A stretch of DNA of 64,000 nt from Veillonella nakazawae (GCF_013393365.1 NZ_AP022321.1:85001-149000), one strand, 5' to 3'. Positions 50,359 to 59,985 are shown, numbered from the stretch's first letter. The notes: generated by a model not told the origin, from the letters alone. A program made the numbers and translations.

Positions 50359-51429
50359 ATGAGCGAAAAGAATATCGTATTGATTCCTGGTGATGGTATC
50401 GGTACTGAGATTATTGCTGCAGCGAAGGCTGTGTGTGATGTGGCTTTTGAGAAAGCCGGTGTAAAGGTTAATTGGATTGATAAAAAAGCGGGCGGTGCGT
50501 CTATCGATGCATACGGTGTGCCTTTGACTGAGGATACTATCGAGGCTTGTAAAGCAGCTGATGCTGTATTGCTTGGCGCTGTAGGCGGTCCTAAATGGGA
50601 TAATGTAGATCCTGCTATCCGTCCTGAGAAAGCAATCCTTGGCCTTCGTAAGGAGCTTGGGTTGTTCTGTAACTTGCGTCCTGTAAAAATCTATCCATCT
50701 TTGCAAGAGTATTCTCCTCTTAAAAAGGAACTCGTACAAGATGTAGATTTCGTTATCGTTCGTGAGTTGACTGGCGGTATTTATTTCGGTGAACGCGAAG
50801 AGGCACAAGGGGAAGGTGCTAATGAGTTTGCATGGGATAAAGAAACATATAGCCGTTACGAAGTAGAGCGCATCATGGACATTGCTATGGAAACAGCTCG
50901 CAAACGCAACAAAAAGGTTGTATCTGTAGATAAAGCAAATGTATTGGCTTCTTCTCGTTTGTGGCGTAAAATCGCTCAAGAGAAAGCGGCAGCAAATCCA
51001 GACATCGCAACAGATTACTTCTACGTAGATAACACAGCGATGCAACTCGTTGTAAATCCTGCACAATTCGACGTTATCGTCACAACAAACTTGTTCGGCG
51101 ATATCTTGTCTGACGAAGGCGCTGTAATCTCTGGTTCCATCGGGCTTTTACCATCTGCATCCATGGGTACTGGCACGGCGTTGTACGAACCAATCCACGG
51201 TTCTGCACCAGACATTATGGGCCAAAACTTGGCGAACCCATTGGGTACAATCTTGTCCGCAGCTATGATGTGCCGTCACTCCCTTGATTTGCCTCAAGTG
51301 GCTGACGCTATTGAAAAAGCTGTTGAACAAGTGCTCGTTGATGGTTACCGCACAGGCGATATCTACCGCGAAGGCTTGAAACGCGTAGGTACCACAGAAA
51401 TGGCGCAAGCTGTTATCGAACGTCTATAA
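50359..51429 (+). CDS. leuB: 3-isopropylmalate dehydrogenase
   Basis: A 356-residue NAD-dependent decarboxylating dehydrogenase. Signatures: IVLIPGDGIGTEIIAAAK, AVLLGAVGGPKWD, ELGLFCNLRPVK, the substrate and metal motif NLFGDILSDEGAVISGSIGLLPSAS, and EPIHGSAPDIMGQNLANPLGTILSAAMM. The ATG at 50359 has GGAGAGGTAA. It completes leuACDB, separated from leuD by the 210-nt region with the inverted repeat. Confidence 0.96.
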   Translation: MSEKNIVLIPGDGIGTEIIAAAKAVCDVAFEKAGVKVNWIDKKAGGASIDAYGVPLTEDTIEACKAADAVLLGAVGGPKWDNVDPAIRPEKAILGLRKELGLFCNLRPVKIYPSLQEYSPLKKELVQDVDFVIVRELTGGIYFGEREEAQGEGANEFAWDKETYSRYEVERIMDIAMETARKRNKKVVSVDKANVLASSRLWRKIAQEKAAANPDIATDYFYVDNTAMQLVVNPAQFDVIVTTNLFGDILSDEGAVISGSIGLLPSASMGTGTALYEPIHGSAPDIMGQNLANPLGTILSAAMMCRHSLDLPQVADAIEKAVEQVLVDGYRTGDIYREGLKRVGTTEMAQAVIERL

Positions 51430-51532
51430 TCGTAGGGAACAAGGTTTTGAAAGCTCATCAAGTGAGCTAAATCATTTGAAAATCTTATCATATACTTTAT
51501 AATGCAGAAACATTATATATAGGTTATTATAT

Positions 51533-51558
51533 AAGAGAGGGCTAGTCCCTCTCTTTTT
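51533..51558 (+). terminator. Terminator before the SMR gene
   Basis: AAGAGAGGG and CCCTCTCTT pair around CTAGT and are followed by TTTT. It ends the leucine operon region and lies just before the SMR ribosome site. Confidence 0.8.
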
Positions 51559-51571
51559 TGTGGGAGGAGTT

Positions 51572-51901
51572 ATGTTATCTTATTTTTTACTTGCCTTATC
51601 TATAGGGCTTGAGCTATTTGCTACGACCATGTTGAAATCCTCTGATGGCTTTACGCGGCCGTTACAGACTATTGCCTGCGTATGTGGCTATGTAGGATCT
51701 TTCTATACATTGACGCATGTACTGAAATATATTCCACTCAGTGTTACCTATGCTACCTGGTCTGGCGTAGGTCTAGTGGTGACGGCTCTCATTTCTGTTT
51801 TTATCTTTAGTGAGGGCTATAATATTTACACTATATTAGGTATTGCTCTTATTGTAGTGGGTGTGGTAATCCTAAACTTGTGGGGCAGTGTAGGAAATTA
51901 A
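51572..51901 (+). CDS. Small multidrug resistance (SMR) family transporter
   Basis: A 109-residue four-helix membrane protein: LALSIGLELFATTMLKSSDG contains the membrane glutamate conserved in SMR/EmrE proteins, then PLSVTYATWSGVGLVVTALISVF and ILGIALIVVGVVILNL. Function may be export of quaternary ammonium compounds or guanidinium; the type is not resolved. GGGAGGAG precedes the start. Confidence 0.9.
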   Translation: MLSYFLLALSIGLELFATTMLKSSDGFTRPLQTIACVCGYVGSFYTLTHVLKYIPLSVTYATWSGVGLVVTALISVFIFSEGYNIYTILGIALIVVGVVILNLWGSVGN

Positions 51902-51995
51902 AGATATTTATAGTCCGTATTTAATATATTAAAAATTTATGCATTAGAATATTGTAGATGTAATCAGTGGGCAAAACATTTCCAAGGAGGCCTTT

Positions 51996-52535
51996 ATGAA
52001 TTCTTCCATGTATCGAAATTTAACTATTACTGCTTTATTGATGGCATTAGCTATCATGATTCCTATTATGATGCCTTTGAAAGTTGTCATTCCACCGGCT
52101 TCGTATACATTGGCTAGTCATGTACCTATATTCCTGGCTATGTTCTTGTCTCGTAAGATGGCTGCTTGTGTTGTTATAGGCTCTACGCTAGGTTTCTTTG
52201 TAGCTGGCTTCCCTATCGTTATCGTTATGCGCGCTGCATCTCATATCATCTTTGCCTTGATGGGGGCCTATTATATTAAAAATCATCCAGGCGTATTGAC
52301 TGGTGCTCTATCCTTTGTTACTTTCAACCTTGCTTGTGCTATTGTTCACGCTATTGGTGAAGTGCTTGCGTGCCTATTATTCTATACGACAACTACGATG
52401 CCGAATATCGATCTTATCTACGTTGTATTCGTTCTTGTTGGTGGCGGTACTATCATTCATAGCATGGTTGACGGATATATTGCATTATATATCTATAAAG
52501 CAATTCCAGGATTATCTAAGCCTGAGAATAAATAA
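51996..52535 (+). CDS. ECF transporter S-component family protein (possibly niacin type)
   Basis: A 179-residue membrane protein with six helices: ITALLMALAIMIPIMMPLKV, PASYTLASHVPIFLAMFLS, IGSTLGFFVAGFPIVIVMRAASHIIFALMGAYY. The HVPIFLAMF and FPIVIVMRA segments resemble S-components proposed for niacin (NiaX-like). No energising ATPase is in the window, which is normal for group II ECF transporters. The substrate call is from memory of similar sequences and weak. AAGGAGG lies before the ATG. Confidence 0.7.
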   Translation: MNSSMYRNLTITALLMALAIMIPIMMPLKVVIPPASYTLASHVPIFLAMFLSRKMAACVVIGSTLGFFVAGFPIVIVMRAASHIIFALMGAYYIKNHPGVLTGALSFVTFNLACAIVHAIGEVLACLLFYTTTTMPNIDLIYVVFVLVGGGTIIHSMVDGYIALYIYKAIPGLSKPENK

Positions 52536-52602
52536 TCGGACGTTATCCTAGCTTATTTAAGGTAGATAATAAACAACCCGCTATTAAAACTGCATATGCT
52601 CG

Positions 52603-52669
52603 TAACCACTCATAGGAAATCTATTGTACGCTAATGTATAGAATTTGATTATCTATGAGTGGTTTTTTA
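52603..52669 (+). terminator. Terminator with long loop
   Basis: AACCACTCATAG and CTATGAGTGGTT pair across about 40 nt, followed by TTTT. Inside the loop CTATTGTAC and GTATAG add a small second pairing. Confidence 0.75.
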
Positions 52670-52857
52670 GAATAATTATCAAATCTGTACCTACAGATAC
52701 AGACTTATCAATGCGATATGGGTATAATAAAACCATAGTTAATGACCGAGTTGTGATATATGCATAGGTATATAGATAGATACATATACACAAATACCAC
52801 ATAGGCCATACATATTATTGATTGTGAAAGACTTTCACAAGAATTATGGAGGTTATT

Positions 52858-54045
52858 ATGAGAAAGCATATAAAAAATAACGTATCTTGGGTTGGTAAAA
52901 TTGACTGGGAATTACAAGAGTTCCACGGTTCAGATTACAGTATTAATAACGGTTCTAGCCAAAACGCATACTTGATTGAAGAAGAAAAAACCGTCCTCAT
53001 CGATACCGTATGGAAACCTCATTCCTCAGAGTTTATAGACAATTTGGAATCTGAAATTGATTTAAATAAGATTGATTTCATCGTATGTAACCACGGCGAA
53101 GTCGATCACAGTGGGTCCTTGCCTGCATTGATGGAAAAAATCCCTAATACTCCGATTTACTGTACAGAAAATGCTGTTAAATCCTTGGTTGGTCAATATC
53201 ATCATCCAGAATGGAATTTTAAAACTGTGAAAACAGGGGATTCCGTAGATATCGGCAATGGTAAATCCTTGGTATTCGTAGAAATGCGCATGCTCCACTG
53301 GCCAGATTCCATGGCAACGTACATGACTGGCGACAATATTTTGTTCTCTAATGATGCGTTCGGACAACATTTCGCGGTTGAAGAATTGTGGGCCGATAAG
53401 GCTGATCAATGTCGTCTATGGGCAGAGGCGATGAAATATTACGCTAATATTTTGAATCCATTCTCTCCATTGGTAAAAGCTAAGGTTGAAGAAATTCAAA
53501 AGCTCAACTTGCCAATCGATATTATCGCTACTAGCCATGGTGCAATTTGGCGTGAAAATCCATTACAAATCGTAGAGAAATATTATGAGTGGTCTCAAGC
53601 ATACCAAGAAGACCAAATTACAGTCGTATATGACACTATGTGGGATGGTACAAAGAAATTAGCCCATAAAATTGCTGATGAGATTGCTAAACAATCTCCT
53701 GATACACGGGTTAAGATCTTTAACATCAGTAAAACAAATAAAAACGACATCATGACAGAAGTATTCAAATCAAAAGCGATTGCTGTTGGTTCTCCGACAG
53801 TAGGGAATAGTGTTATCTCTTCTGTAGCTGGTTGGCTCGACTTTTTGCGTGAATTGAAGTTCAAAAATAAAAAGGCTGCCGTATTTGGTACCTACGGTTG
53901 GTCTGGTGAATCTACGAAGGTACTTCGTGAAGAATTAACTAAATATGGTTTCTCCGTGGTGGAACCTGAAATTAAATGTAACTGGAACCCAGATGCAGAT
54001 GATTTTGGCAAAGCAGAAGAACTTGTAAAAGCCTTGTTGGCTTAA
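52858..54045 (+). CDS. FprA-type flavodiiron protein
   Basis: A 395-residue A-type flavoprotein: N-terminal metallo-beta-lactamase-like diiron domain with the ligand motif HGEVDHSG (HxExDH) at about 83-90 and further ligands in TGDNILFSNDAFGQH and SHGAIW. A C-terminal flavodoxin domain from about 255 has YDTMWDGTKKLA and TYGWSGESTK. These enzymes reduce oxygen or nitric oxide to protect anaerobes, receiving electrons from rubredoxin or NADH donors. GGAGG lies before the ATG at 52858. An IS3 element has landed in its terminator. Confidence 0.92.
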   Translation: MRKHIKNNVSWVGKIDWELQEFHGSDYSINNGSSQNAYLIEEEKTVLIDTVWKPHSSEFIDNLESEIDLNKIDFIVCNHGEVDHSGSLPALMEKIPNTPIYCTENAVKSLVGQYHHPEWNFKTVKTGDSVDIGNGKSLVFVEMRMLHWPDSMATYMTGDNILFSNDAFGQHFAVEELWADKADQCRLWAEAMKYYANILNPFSPLVKAKVEEIQKLNLPIDIIATSHGAIWRENPLQIVEKYYEWSQAYQEDQITVVYDTMWDGTKKLAHKIADEIAKQSPDTRVKIFNISKTNKNDIMTEVFKSKAIAVGSPTVGNSVISSVAGWLDFLRELKFKNKKAAVFGTYGWSGESTKVLREELTKYGFSVVEPEIKCNWNPDADDFGKAEELVKALLA

Positions 54046-54072
54046 TATATAAAAAGCTCCTAACGTGATATG

Positions 54073-54106
54073 TACCCCCTTTACTGGACAACCAGTAAAG
54101 GGGGTA
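54073..54106 (+). terminator. Hairpin at the left end of the IS3 element
   Basis: TACCCCCTTTACTGG and CCAGTAAAGGGGGTA pair around ACAA and are followed by TTTT. It would shield the transposase from outside transcription and also act as a terminator for fprA. Confidence 0.8.
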
Positions 54107-54111
54107 TTTTC

Positions 54112-54681
54112 ATGAGATATAGTTATGAATTTAAAAGAAAAGCAATTGAATTATTCTATCAAGGTGAATGGCCCAAGACGCCTAACGGTGTGAGGACAGA
54201 TACATTTCATAAACTAATAAGAGATTGGGTTAAATTAGAACGACTTCATGGTTCAGACATTAATAAATGTCGAGGGACTAATAAGTATTGGTCTCCAAAA
54301 GAAAAATTTGAGTTAGTATGCCAAGTTCTTTCAGGTCAAGGTTTAAGATCAGTAGCTATTATAGCGGGTATTAATTCTGGACAACTGTATCAATGGGTTC
54401 ATAAATACAAAACTTTGGGATACAATGGTCTTATTAATAAACCTAAAGGACGACCACCAAAGGATTGCAAAATGAAAGTACCTAAGACTATCTCACCTCG
54501 AGAACTCAAAGAGAGTGAATATGAGGAACTCATTCGCTTACGAGCTGAAAATGCTTATATTAAAGCTGAAAATGAAGTCATAAAAAAAGAGATTGCCTTG
54601 AGAGAAGAAAAAGAGGCTGCGCGACTCAAGGCGAAAAAGCAGCGATCATCAAAATGCTCCGCCAACAAGGCTATCAACTAA
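54112..54681 (+). CDS. IS3-family transposase OrfA
   Basis: A 189-residue protein with two helix-turn-helix units, YEFKRKAIELFYQG and SGQGLRSVAIIAGINSGQLYQWVHKYK, and a C-terminal coiled coil rich in Glu/Lys (LRAENAYIKAENEVIKKEIA). It overlaps orfB by 28 nt. In IS3 elements it is produced alone or as an OrfAB fusion by -1 frameshifting; here a GAAAAAG near 54636 lies in the right register for the shift. Confidence 0.9.
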   Translation: MRYSYEFKRKAIELFYQGEWPKTPNGVRTDTFHKLIRDWVKLERLHGSDINKCRGTNKYWSPKEKFELVCQVLSGQGLRSVAIIAGINSGQLYQWVHKYKTLGYNGLINKPKGRPPKDCKMKVPKTISPRELKESEYEELIRLRAENAYIKAENEVIKKEIALREEKEAARLKAKKQRSSKCSANKAIN

Positions 54682-55499
54682 AGTATCTTTTGAAAGCTAT
54701 GCCAATGTCCAAATCTACCTATTATTTTGAACTTACTAAAGTAGATCTTGTAGATAAAAGGAATACAGAGCTAAAAGATGAAATTCAAAAGATTTTTACA
54801 GAACATAAAGGTCGGTATGGTGTACGCCGTGTATACCAAGAACTTCTTAATCGAGGTTTTGTAGTTAATCATAAACGAGTGCAAAGACTTATGCATAGCA
54901 TGGGACTCGCAGGAAAGCGACCGAAGGAAAAGTATCACTCTTACAAAGGGAAAGTCGGTAAAGTAGCAGAAAATATCGTCAATAGAGATTTTAGTACAAC
55001 TGCACCATTACAAAAATGGACTACAGATGTGTCTCAATTTAATTTCTCGTGGGGAAAATGCTATTTGTCGCCTATTTTAGATATGAATACGAATGAGATT
55101 ATTGCTTATGACTTAGCATTAAGGCCCAACTTAGAACAAATTTCTCGTATGTTAGAGAAGGCATTCAAGAAGTTTACGAATCTTTCAGGATTAATCCTCC
55201 ATTCTGATCAAGGATGGCAATACCAACATAAGTACTTTAGGAGAACACTCAAAGAACACGGTATTATTCAATCTATGTCTCGAAAAGGAAATTGTTATGA
55301 TAACTCTGTGATGGAAACCTTTTTTGGTAGATTGAAAACAGAAATATATTATGGTTTTGAAACAGAATATTCATCATTTAATGCTTTTGCAGTAGCGATA
55401 GAAGAATACATTAACTATTACAACAACAGAAGGATCCAGAAAAAAACAAAATGGATGCCCCCTGTAAAATACAGGGAAGCATCCATGTGTTTAGGCTAG
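54654..55499 (+). CDS. IS3-family transposase OrfB (DDE integrase domain)
   Basis: A 281-residue catalytic part with the rve core: KWTTDVSQF (first D), LILHSDQGWQYQHKYF (second D), and CYDNSVMETFFGRLKTE (the E). The zero frame relative to orfA is -1, and the frame stays open upstream of the ATG (EKAAIIKMLRQQGY), so the natural product is an OrfAB fusion. All catalytic residues are present. Confidence 0.93.
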   Translation: MLRQQGYQLKYLLKAMPMSKSTYYFELTKVDLVDKRNTELKDEIQKIFTEHKGRYGVRRVYQELLNRGFVVNHKRVQRLMHSMGLAGKRPKEKYHSYKGKVGKVAENIVNRDFSTTAPLQKWTTDVSQFNFSWGKCYLSPILDMNTNEIIAYDLALRPNLEQISRMLEKAFKKFTNLSGLILHSDQGWQYQHKYFRRTLKEHGIIQSMSRKGNCYDNSVMETFFGRLKTEIYYGFETEYSSFNAFAVAIEEYINYYNNRRIQKKTKWMPPVKYREASMCLG

Positions 55500-55562
55500 T
55501 AAATAATATGTGTCCAGGAAAATGGGTACATATCAACGTTCATATAACGTAGGAGCTTTTTG

Positions 55563-56202
55563 GTATTTATGATAGCTATGGAAAGAATATGGATGATGTA
55601 TATATAGATTAAGCCTTGTTTTGTAAACTTATGCGAATATTTTGGGTGATATGTGTATACTTATTAACTTATTTACGTAGATATAGAATACTATTAAGAA
55701 TAAAAATAAAATTATTATAAAATCCAGAAAAATGATTAATTATCCTCTCATTGGAAGTTCAGAAAGTATTCATGAAGTTAATGTGAATAAGGACTGATAG
55801 GCTATTTGAAATATTTATAAAACTTATTAAAGCGACGATTATTTATAAGTTATACAAAATATATTCTGTAGAATCCTTAAAAAGGTGTGATTTTTCTTAC
55901 TCATCATTAAAAATGATGAGCATATTGATACAACAAAGAATGCCAGTAATCATGCTATTTTTTGGAATTATGAAGAGTTATTAATGAACTTTATATGGGA
56001 AAAAGGCTTGTTTATATCGTAAAACTTTGATATGCTATGCGGGTAATCAACAATATAAATTTTTCTTAAATTGAATCAAATATATTTCTTATGTGAGAAG
56101 TGAGAAGTATATTTTATCAGCCCGAGGAGAGAGGCGGAACTTAGAGAGGTTGAAAAATTGTATTGTGTTTGGTTAAGAATTTTAATTTAGTGAGGGTGTA
56201 AG
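55563..56202. other. Long AT-rich leader before the autotransporter
   Basis: About 640 nt of AT-rich DNA with no gene. It contains a perfect 9-nt-arm hairpin (55900-55920, CTCATCATT facing AATGATGAG) and a purine-rich stretch around 56120-56155. A promoter must lie here but I could not assign it. A long 5' UTR is possible. Confidence 0.5.
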
Positions 56203-58170
56203 ATGAGAGAAAACAAACATTCCAAAAAATTAGCGTTTGCTGTATTGGCTGCTGCTGCAGCTGTAGGTGCTACTGTTGCTCCTGTAAGTGCAGCAACACC
56301 TGTATCTACAGCAGATGGTTTTATTTTTGCAGCCGTAGGTGATCAAGCTGGTCAAACCCCAGATACTACACATAATAGTATTTCTTATGGTACTGTTGCA
56401 AATGGTACAGCTACTAGCATCGCTGTAGGTCAAGGTAATACAATTACAAGCGCTAATGGTTCTAGCAGTGCATACGGTAACCAAAACTCCATTAATGGTA
56501 ACCAAGCTAATGCTTTCGGTGATGGTAACACTGTAACAGGTGCGTTCGCACAAGCTTTCGGTGATAGCAACGTGATCAGTGGTACAAATGCTATCGGTTA
56601 TGGTTATAACAATACTGTAGAAGGTACAACTACAAACTTCCGTGATCGTACTTTCGATAATGAGCCAGATTCTGCTACATTATTAAACGGTTCTTGGAAT
56701 AGCAACTCCGTAGCTATCGGTTCTAAAAATACTGCAAAAGGTAGCTCCGCATTGGCAGTAGGTAATGAAGCAAAAGCAAATATGAGCGAATCTATTGCTA
56801 TCGGTCACGAAGCTCAAGCTGACAAAACTTGGGGCATTGCAATTGGTACTCGTGCAACTGCTTCCGATGTACGTTCTTTAGCTCTTGGTCACCAAGCAAA
56901 ATCCACTGGTTACAAAGCTAATGCTATCGGTGCTGATGCTACAGCTAATGGCAACCATGCTAATGCTATTGGTTCCTCTGCAACAGCTACTGGTGATCAT
57001 GCACAAGCATTCGGTGCTGGTGCTCAAGCAACAGGCGTACGTACTAACGTATTTGGTTCTGATGCAGCTGCAACTGCTGATTACAGCATTGCAATCGGTA
57101 ACAAAGCTAATGCGTCCACTGCAAACTCCATTGCATTAGGTGCTAATTCCACTACTCGTTCTGCAACAAATGTAACTAACGCAACTGTAGCTGGTCATAC
57201 ATATGGTGGCTTCGCAGGCACTAGCCCTGTAGGCTCTGTATCCGTTGGTAAAGCTGGCCAAGAACGCCAAATCCACAACGTAGCAGCTGGTAAAATTTCC
57301 GCTGATTCTACAGATGCTGTAAACGGTAGCCAATTATACTCCGTAGCAAACGATTTACAAACTCAAATTAACAATTCTACACCAGGCGCAATCAACAACA
57401 ATATTACTAACTTGAACAACCGTGTTGGTAATGTTGAAAAACGCGTTAATAAAGTAGGTGCAGGTTCTGCTGCATTGGCTGCTTTACATCCATTGGACTT
57501 CAACCCAGATGACAAATGGACAATCGCTGCTGGTTATGGTCACTACCACAATGCTAACTCCGCTGCATTGGGCGCTTTCTACCGTCCTAACGAAGACACA
57601 ATGTTCTCCGTTGGTGGTACTGTAGGTACTGGCGAAACTCAATTGAACGCTGGTGTATCTCTTCGTCTTGGTAAACGTTCTCCTGAGTCCCGCTCTCGTG
57701 TAGCTATGGGCCGTGAAATTGCTGAATTGAATGCACGTCTTCAAGACATGGAAAACAAATATAACAACTTGTTACAAATCTTGACTCCACATGCAATTGA
57801 TCCTAGCAAAACTGCTGAATTCCCAGACGTTCCTCGTAACCACTGGGCTTACCAATACATTAGCCAATTGGCTGGTAATGGTATCCTTGTTGGCTACCCT
57901 GATGGCACATTCAAAGGCGACGTTAAGATGACTCGTTACGAATTCGCTACTATGTTGTACCGTGCACTTCAAAATGGTGCTCCTATCGATGACAACATGA
58001 AACGTGCTATGAACGAATTTGGTCCTGAATTACAAAACATTCGTCTTAACCACTTCCGTGTTGACCGTATTTCTGGTACTGACAACGATCGTCATAAAAC
58101 AGAACGTGTTCGCGTTAACAACGAACCTAAAACTCAACGCGACGTATACGGTTCCCGTATTAATCAATAA
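56203..58170 (+). CDS. Trimeric autotransporter adhesin with C-terminal SLH domain
   Basis: A 655-residue surface protein. A signal peptide (cleavage near VSAATP) precedes a YadA-head made of many 14-residue repeats of the AIGxxAxAxG type (about 60-320), then the neck [19 protein letters not shown], a short stalk ([18 protein letters not shown]), and a YadA anchor of four strands (about 420-495: [20 protein letters not shown] to [12 protein letters not shown]). Unlike ordinary YadA proteins it does not stop there: a coiled coil ([18 protein letters not shown]) leads to an SLH motif ([20 protein letters not shown]) and a basic tail. The SLH would lie in the periplasm and bind the cell wall. 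Confidence 0.88.
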   Translation: MRENKHSKKLAFAVLAAAAAVGATVAPVSAATPVSTADGFIFAAVGDQAGQTPDTTHNSISYGTVANGTATSIAVGQGNTITSANGSSSAYGNQNSINGNQANAFGDGNTVTGAFAQAFGDSNVISGTNAIGYGYNNTVEGTTTNFRDRTFDNEPDSATLLNGSWNSNSVAIGSKNTAKGSSALAVGNEAKANMSESIAIGHEAQADKTWGIAIGTRATASDVRSLALGHQAKSTGYKANAIGADATANGNHANAIGSSATATGDHAQAFGAGAQATGVRTNVFGSDAAATADYSIAIGNKANASTANSIALGANSTTRSATNVTNATVAGHTYGGFAGTSPVGSVSVGKAGQERQIHNVAAGKISADSTDAVNGSQLYSVANDLQTQINNSTPGAINNNITNLNNRVGNVEKRVNKVGAGSAALAALHPLDFNPDDKWTIAAGYGHYHNANSAALGAFYRPNEDTMFSVGGTVGTGETQLNAGVSLRLGKRSPESRSRVAMGREIAELNARLQDMENKYNNLLQILTPHAIDPSKTAEFPDVPRNHWAYQYISQLAGNGILVGYPDGTFKGDVKMTRYEFATMLYRALQNGAPIDDNMKRAMNEFGPELQNIRLNHFRVDRISGTDNDRHKTERVRVNNEPKTQRDVYGSRINQ

Positions 58171-58206
58171 TATATTGATAACTTCCCCTCGAGCTTGTGA
58201 AAGCTC

Positions 58207-58246
58207 AAAAACAGGATGTATCCCAGTGATACATCCTGTTTTTTTG
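58207..58246 (+). terminator. Terminator of the adhesin gene
   Basis: AAAAACAGGATGTATC and GATACATCCTGTTTTT form a 16-nt perfect stem around CCAGT. Confidence 0.93.
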
Positions 58247-58425
58247 TGCTTATACCGATATTAATATGTTGACTCTAAAATATTAATATTTATACAAACT
58301 ATGTATATTGGATACTTTTTATAATAGAGAAGTATTAGTACCGTGTAATATATTAGTATTACAATATATCATCTTCTATTTTCTTATTAGATATCAAAAC
58401 TTCATGCAATATTTATGTAAGTATA

Positions 58426-58454
58426 TTGCAACTTAATACATATAGGTGTATAAT
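58426..58454 (+). promoter_or_regulatory. Promoter of the GNAT gene
   Basis: TTGCAA (58426-58431) and TATAAT (58449-58454) with a 17-nt spacer, about 60 nt before the start. Confidence 0.8.
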
Positions 58455-58516
58455 AACCTTCATAAGTAATAAATATACAAAACCGGTGAATAAAAACATA
58501 GATATGAGGGAAGACC

Positions 58517-59002
58517 ATGAAAGAATTTAGACAATTAACAGTAGCGGATACAGCAGAATATCATAAGGTATTAATCGACGGCTATGCAGCGATTAAAGAC
58601 TATCCAATTACATTCGATGCTATCGATTTTACAGAAGAAGAATCCAAGGAGTGGATCGAAACCTATCCTGTATATGGATTGTATATTGATGGGCAACTTG
58701 TTAGTTCTATTACGTTCTGTATGCCGTGGATTAAATATTCTACACCGGATAAATTTCCACACATTGCTCACTTTGTAACGGCGCCTGAGTTCAAAGGTAA
58801 AGGCTATGCTCGGGAAACCCTTGGTTATGCGGAAGAATTATTGATCAATCAATTTAAAACGCCAGCTGTTACATTAGGTACAGCAAAAGAACATCCGTGG
58901 TTGCCTAAAATGTATGAATCTTTCGGCTTTAAAGCATATGATAAAGTTCATTTTAGAGGTAAACAACATACTACTATACTTTTCAAAAAAGATTTATTGT
59001 AG
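58517..59002 (+). CDS. GNAT family N-acetyltransferase
   Basis: A 161-residue acetyl-CoA-dependent acetyltransferase. It has the GNAT core: LVSSITFCMPWI (strand 4), HFVTAPEFKGKGYARETLGYAEELL with the acetyl-CoA-binding loop (Q/RxxGxG/A here EFKGKGYA), and a C-terminal KMYESFGFKAYDKVHF. The substrate is unknown. AGGGAAG precedes the ATG. Single gene. Confidence 0.88.
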   Translation: MKEFRQLTVADTAEYHKVLIDGYAAIKDYPITFDAIDFTEEESKEWIETYPVYGLYIDGQLVSSITFCMPWIKYSTPDKFPHIAHFVTAPEFKGKGYARETLGYAEELLINQFKTPAVTLGTAKEHPWLPKMYESFGFKAYDKVHFRGKQHTTILFKKDLL

Positions 59003-59141
59003 TTGCCTAGTAACTAATCAAACCTTATACATAACTATTTTGATATAGAGTGTACTTAATGTGACATAATAACTGTATCAAATGAGAGTAATGTATAAGG
59101 TTTATTTGTTTATGCAAAAAAAACATATTTGGGTATATAAA

Positions 59142-59182
59142 GTAAACATATATATTATATAATGTAAACATATATATTATAT
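59142..59182. repeat. Two 19-nt direct repeats before the DUF969 gene
   Basis: GTAAACATATATATTATAT occurs at 59142 and again at 59164, an exact repeat with a 22-nt period, about two helical turns. The spacing suits a dimeric regulator, but AT-rich slippage is possible. Confidence 0.5.
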
Positions 59183-59234
59183 CTATGGACTATAGAACTA
59201 GTTTATAGATGGTTTGTAGAAAGGATGTGAGACT

Positions 59235-59984
59235 ATGTTAGTCTTATCTGGTATTTTAGTGATGGTCATCGGTCTGATGCTGCGCTTTAATGCCTTGTTA
59301 GTTGTCGTAGCCGCAGGTTTTGTAACGGGCCTTGCAGGTGGTCTCAGTATCAACGATATCGTTGGTGCCATTGGGGAGGCTTTCGTTAAAAATCGTTATA
59401 TGTCATTATTTATTTTGATTTTACCTGTTATTGGTCTTATGGAACGTCATGGCTTACGTGAACGGGCAGAAATTTTGATCGGCAAGATCAACGCTGCTAC
59501 GGCTGGTCGTATCTTTATGATTTACTTATTTGTGCGCCAAGTAACTGTAGCTTTTGGTATTAACATGTCCGGTATGGTTGCCATGGTACGTCCGTTGATC
59601 GCACCTATGAGTGAAGCTGCAGTAGCGCAAGGTCGCCCAGTATCTCAACGTACTCTTGATAAGGTGCGTGGTATAGCTGCTTCTGCAGATAATATAGGCA
59701 ATTTCTTCGGTCAAAACTTGTTCCTTGCTGCTGGTGGGTTATTGCTTATCAAAGGTGTTATGGAACAATTAGGCTATTCTGTAGAGTTAACAGATATGGT
59801 GTTATACGGATTGCCAACTGCTGTTTGTGCCTATATCGTTAATTTCATTCGCTTTATTATCTTTGATAAAACAATTCAAGCCTCTGTAGCTCGTGACGAA
59901 GAGGATATGAAAGCTGGTAAATTAGTACCTAATGAATTTAATATCCTTGTTACACCAGAAGAATTAAAGAAGGAGGCTGAATAA
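59235..59984 (+). CDS. DUF969 family membrane protein
   Basis: A 249-residue integral membrane protein with about six helices (LSGILVMVIGLMLRFNALLV, IFMIYLFVRQVTVAFGINM) and a cytoplasmic tail DEEDMKAGKLVPNEFN. It is recognised as DUF969 by the pattern SLFILILPVIGLMERHGLRERAE and the pairing with DUF979. The pair looks like a divided ion/solute transporter, and its frequent neighbour, pcp, suggests a pyroglutamate-related substrate (inference). It ends one base before the DUF979 start. Confidence 0.85.
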   Translation: MLVLSGILVMVIGLMLRFNALLVVVAAGFVTGLAGGLSINDIVGAIGEAFVKNRYMSLFILILPVIGLMERHGLRERAEILIGKINAATAGRIFMIYLFVRQVTVAFGINMSGMVAMVRPLIAPMSEAAVAQGRPVSQRTLDKVRGIAASADNIGNFFGQNLFLAAGGLLLIKGVMEQLGYSVELTDMVLYGLPTAVCAYIVNFIRFIIFDKTIQASVARDEEDMKAGKLVPNEFNILVTPEELKKEAE

Positions 59985-59985
59985 T

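Larger units (their letters stand above)
54067..55535 (+). mobile_element. IS3-family insertion sequence, apparently intact
   Basis: A 1469-bp element with inverted ends GATATGTACCC at the left and GGGTACATATC at the right, and a GGACA further in on both. It is flanked by a 5-nt target duplication AACGT (54062-54066 and 55536-55540). It has two overlapping frames, orfA and orfB. A 15-nt-arm hairpin (54073-54106) near the left end blocks read-through transcription into orfA. Both frames look whole, so it may be active. Confidence 0.93.
54051..55562 (+). terminator. fprA terminator split by IS3 insertion
   Basis: The left arm AAAAAGCTCCT (54051-54061) and the right arm AGGAGCTTTTT (about 55550-55560) would pair if the IS and one copy of the duplication were removed: the loop was ACGTT-CATAT-AACGT. 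The insertion has separated them by 1.5 kb, so the original hairpin can no longer form quickly. Confidence 0.85.

Noticed and set aside
50233..51066. 277-codon open frame on the minus strand opposite leuB
   Set aside because: It is fully antisense to the conserved leuB gene, its product has no family pattern and an odd composition (Cys, Ile, Tyr, Arg rich), typical of a shadow frame.
54636..54681. Frameshift mutation between the two IS3 frames
   Set aside because: The -1 relation of overlapping orfA and orfB and the nearby GAAAAAG are the normal programmed frameshift arrangement of IS3 elements.
56380..57140. Repeats in the adhesin gene considered as CRISPR or DNA repeats
   Set aside because: They are diverged 42-nt codon-level repeats of the YadA head, in frame through the gene, without equal spacers.
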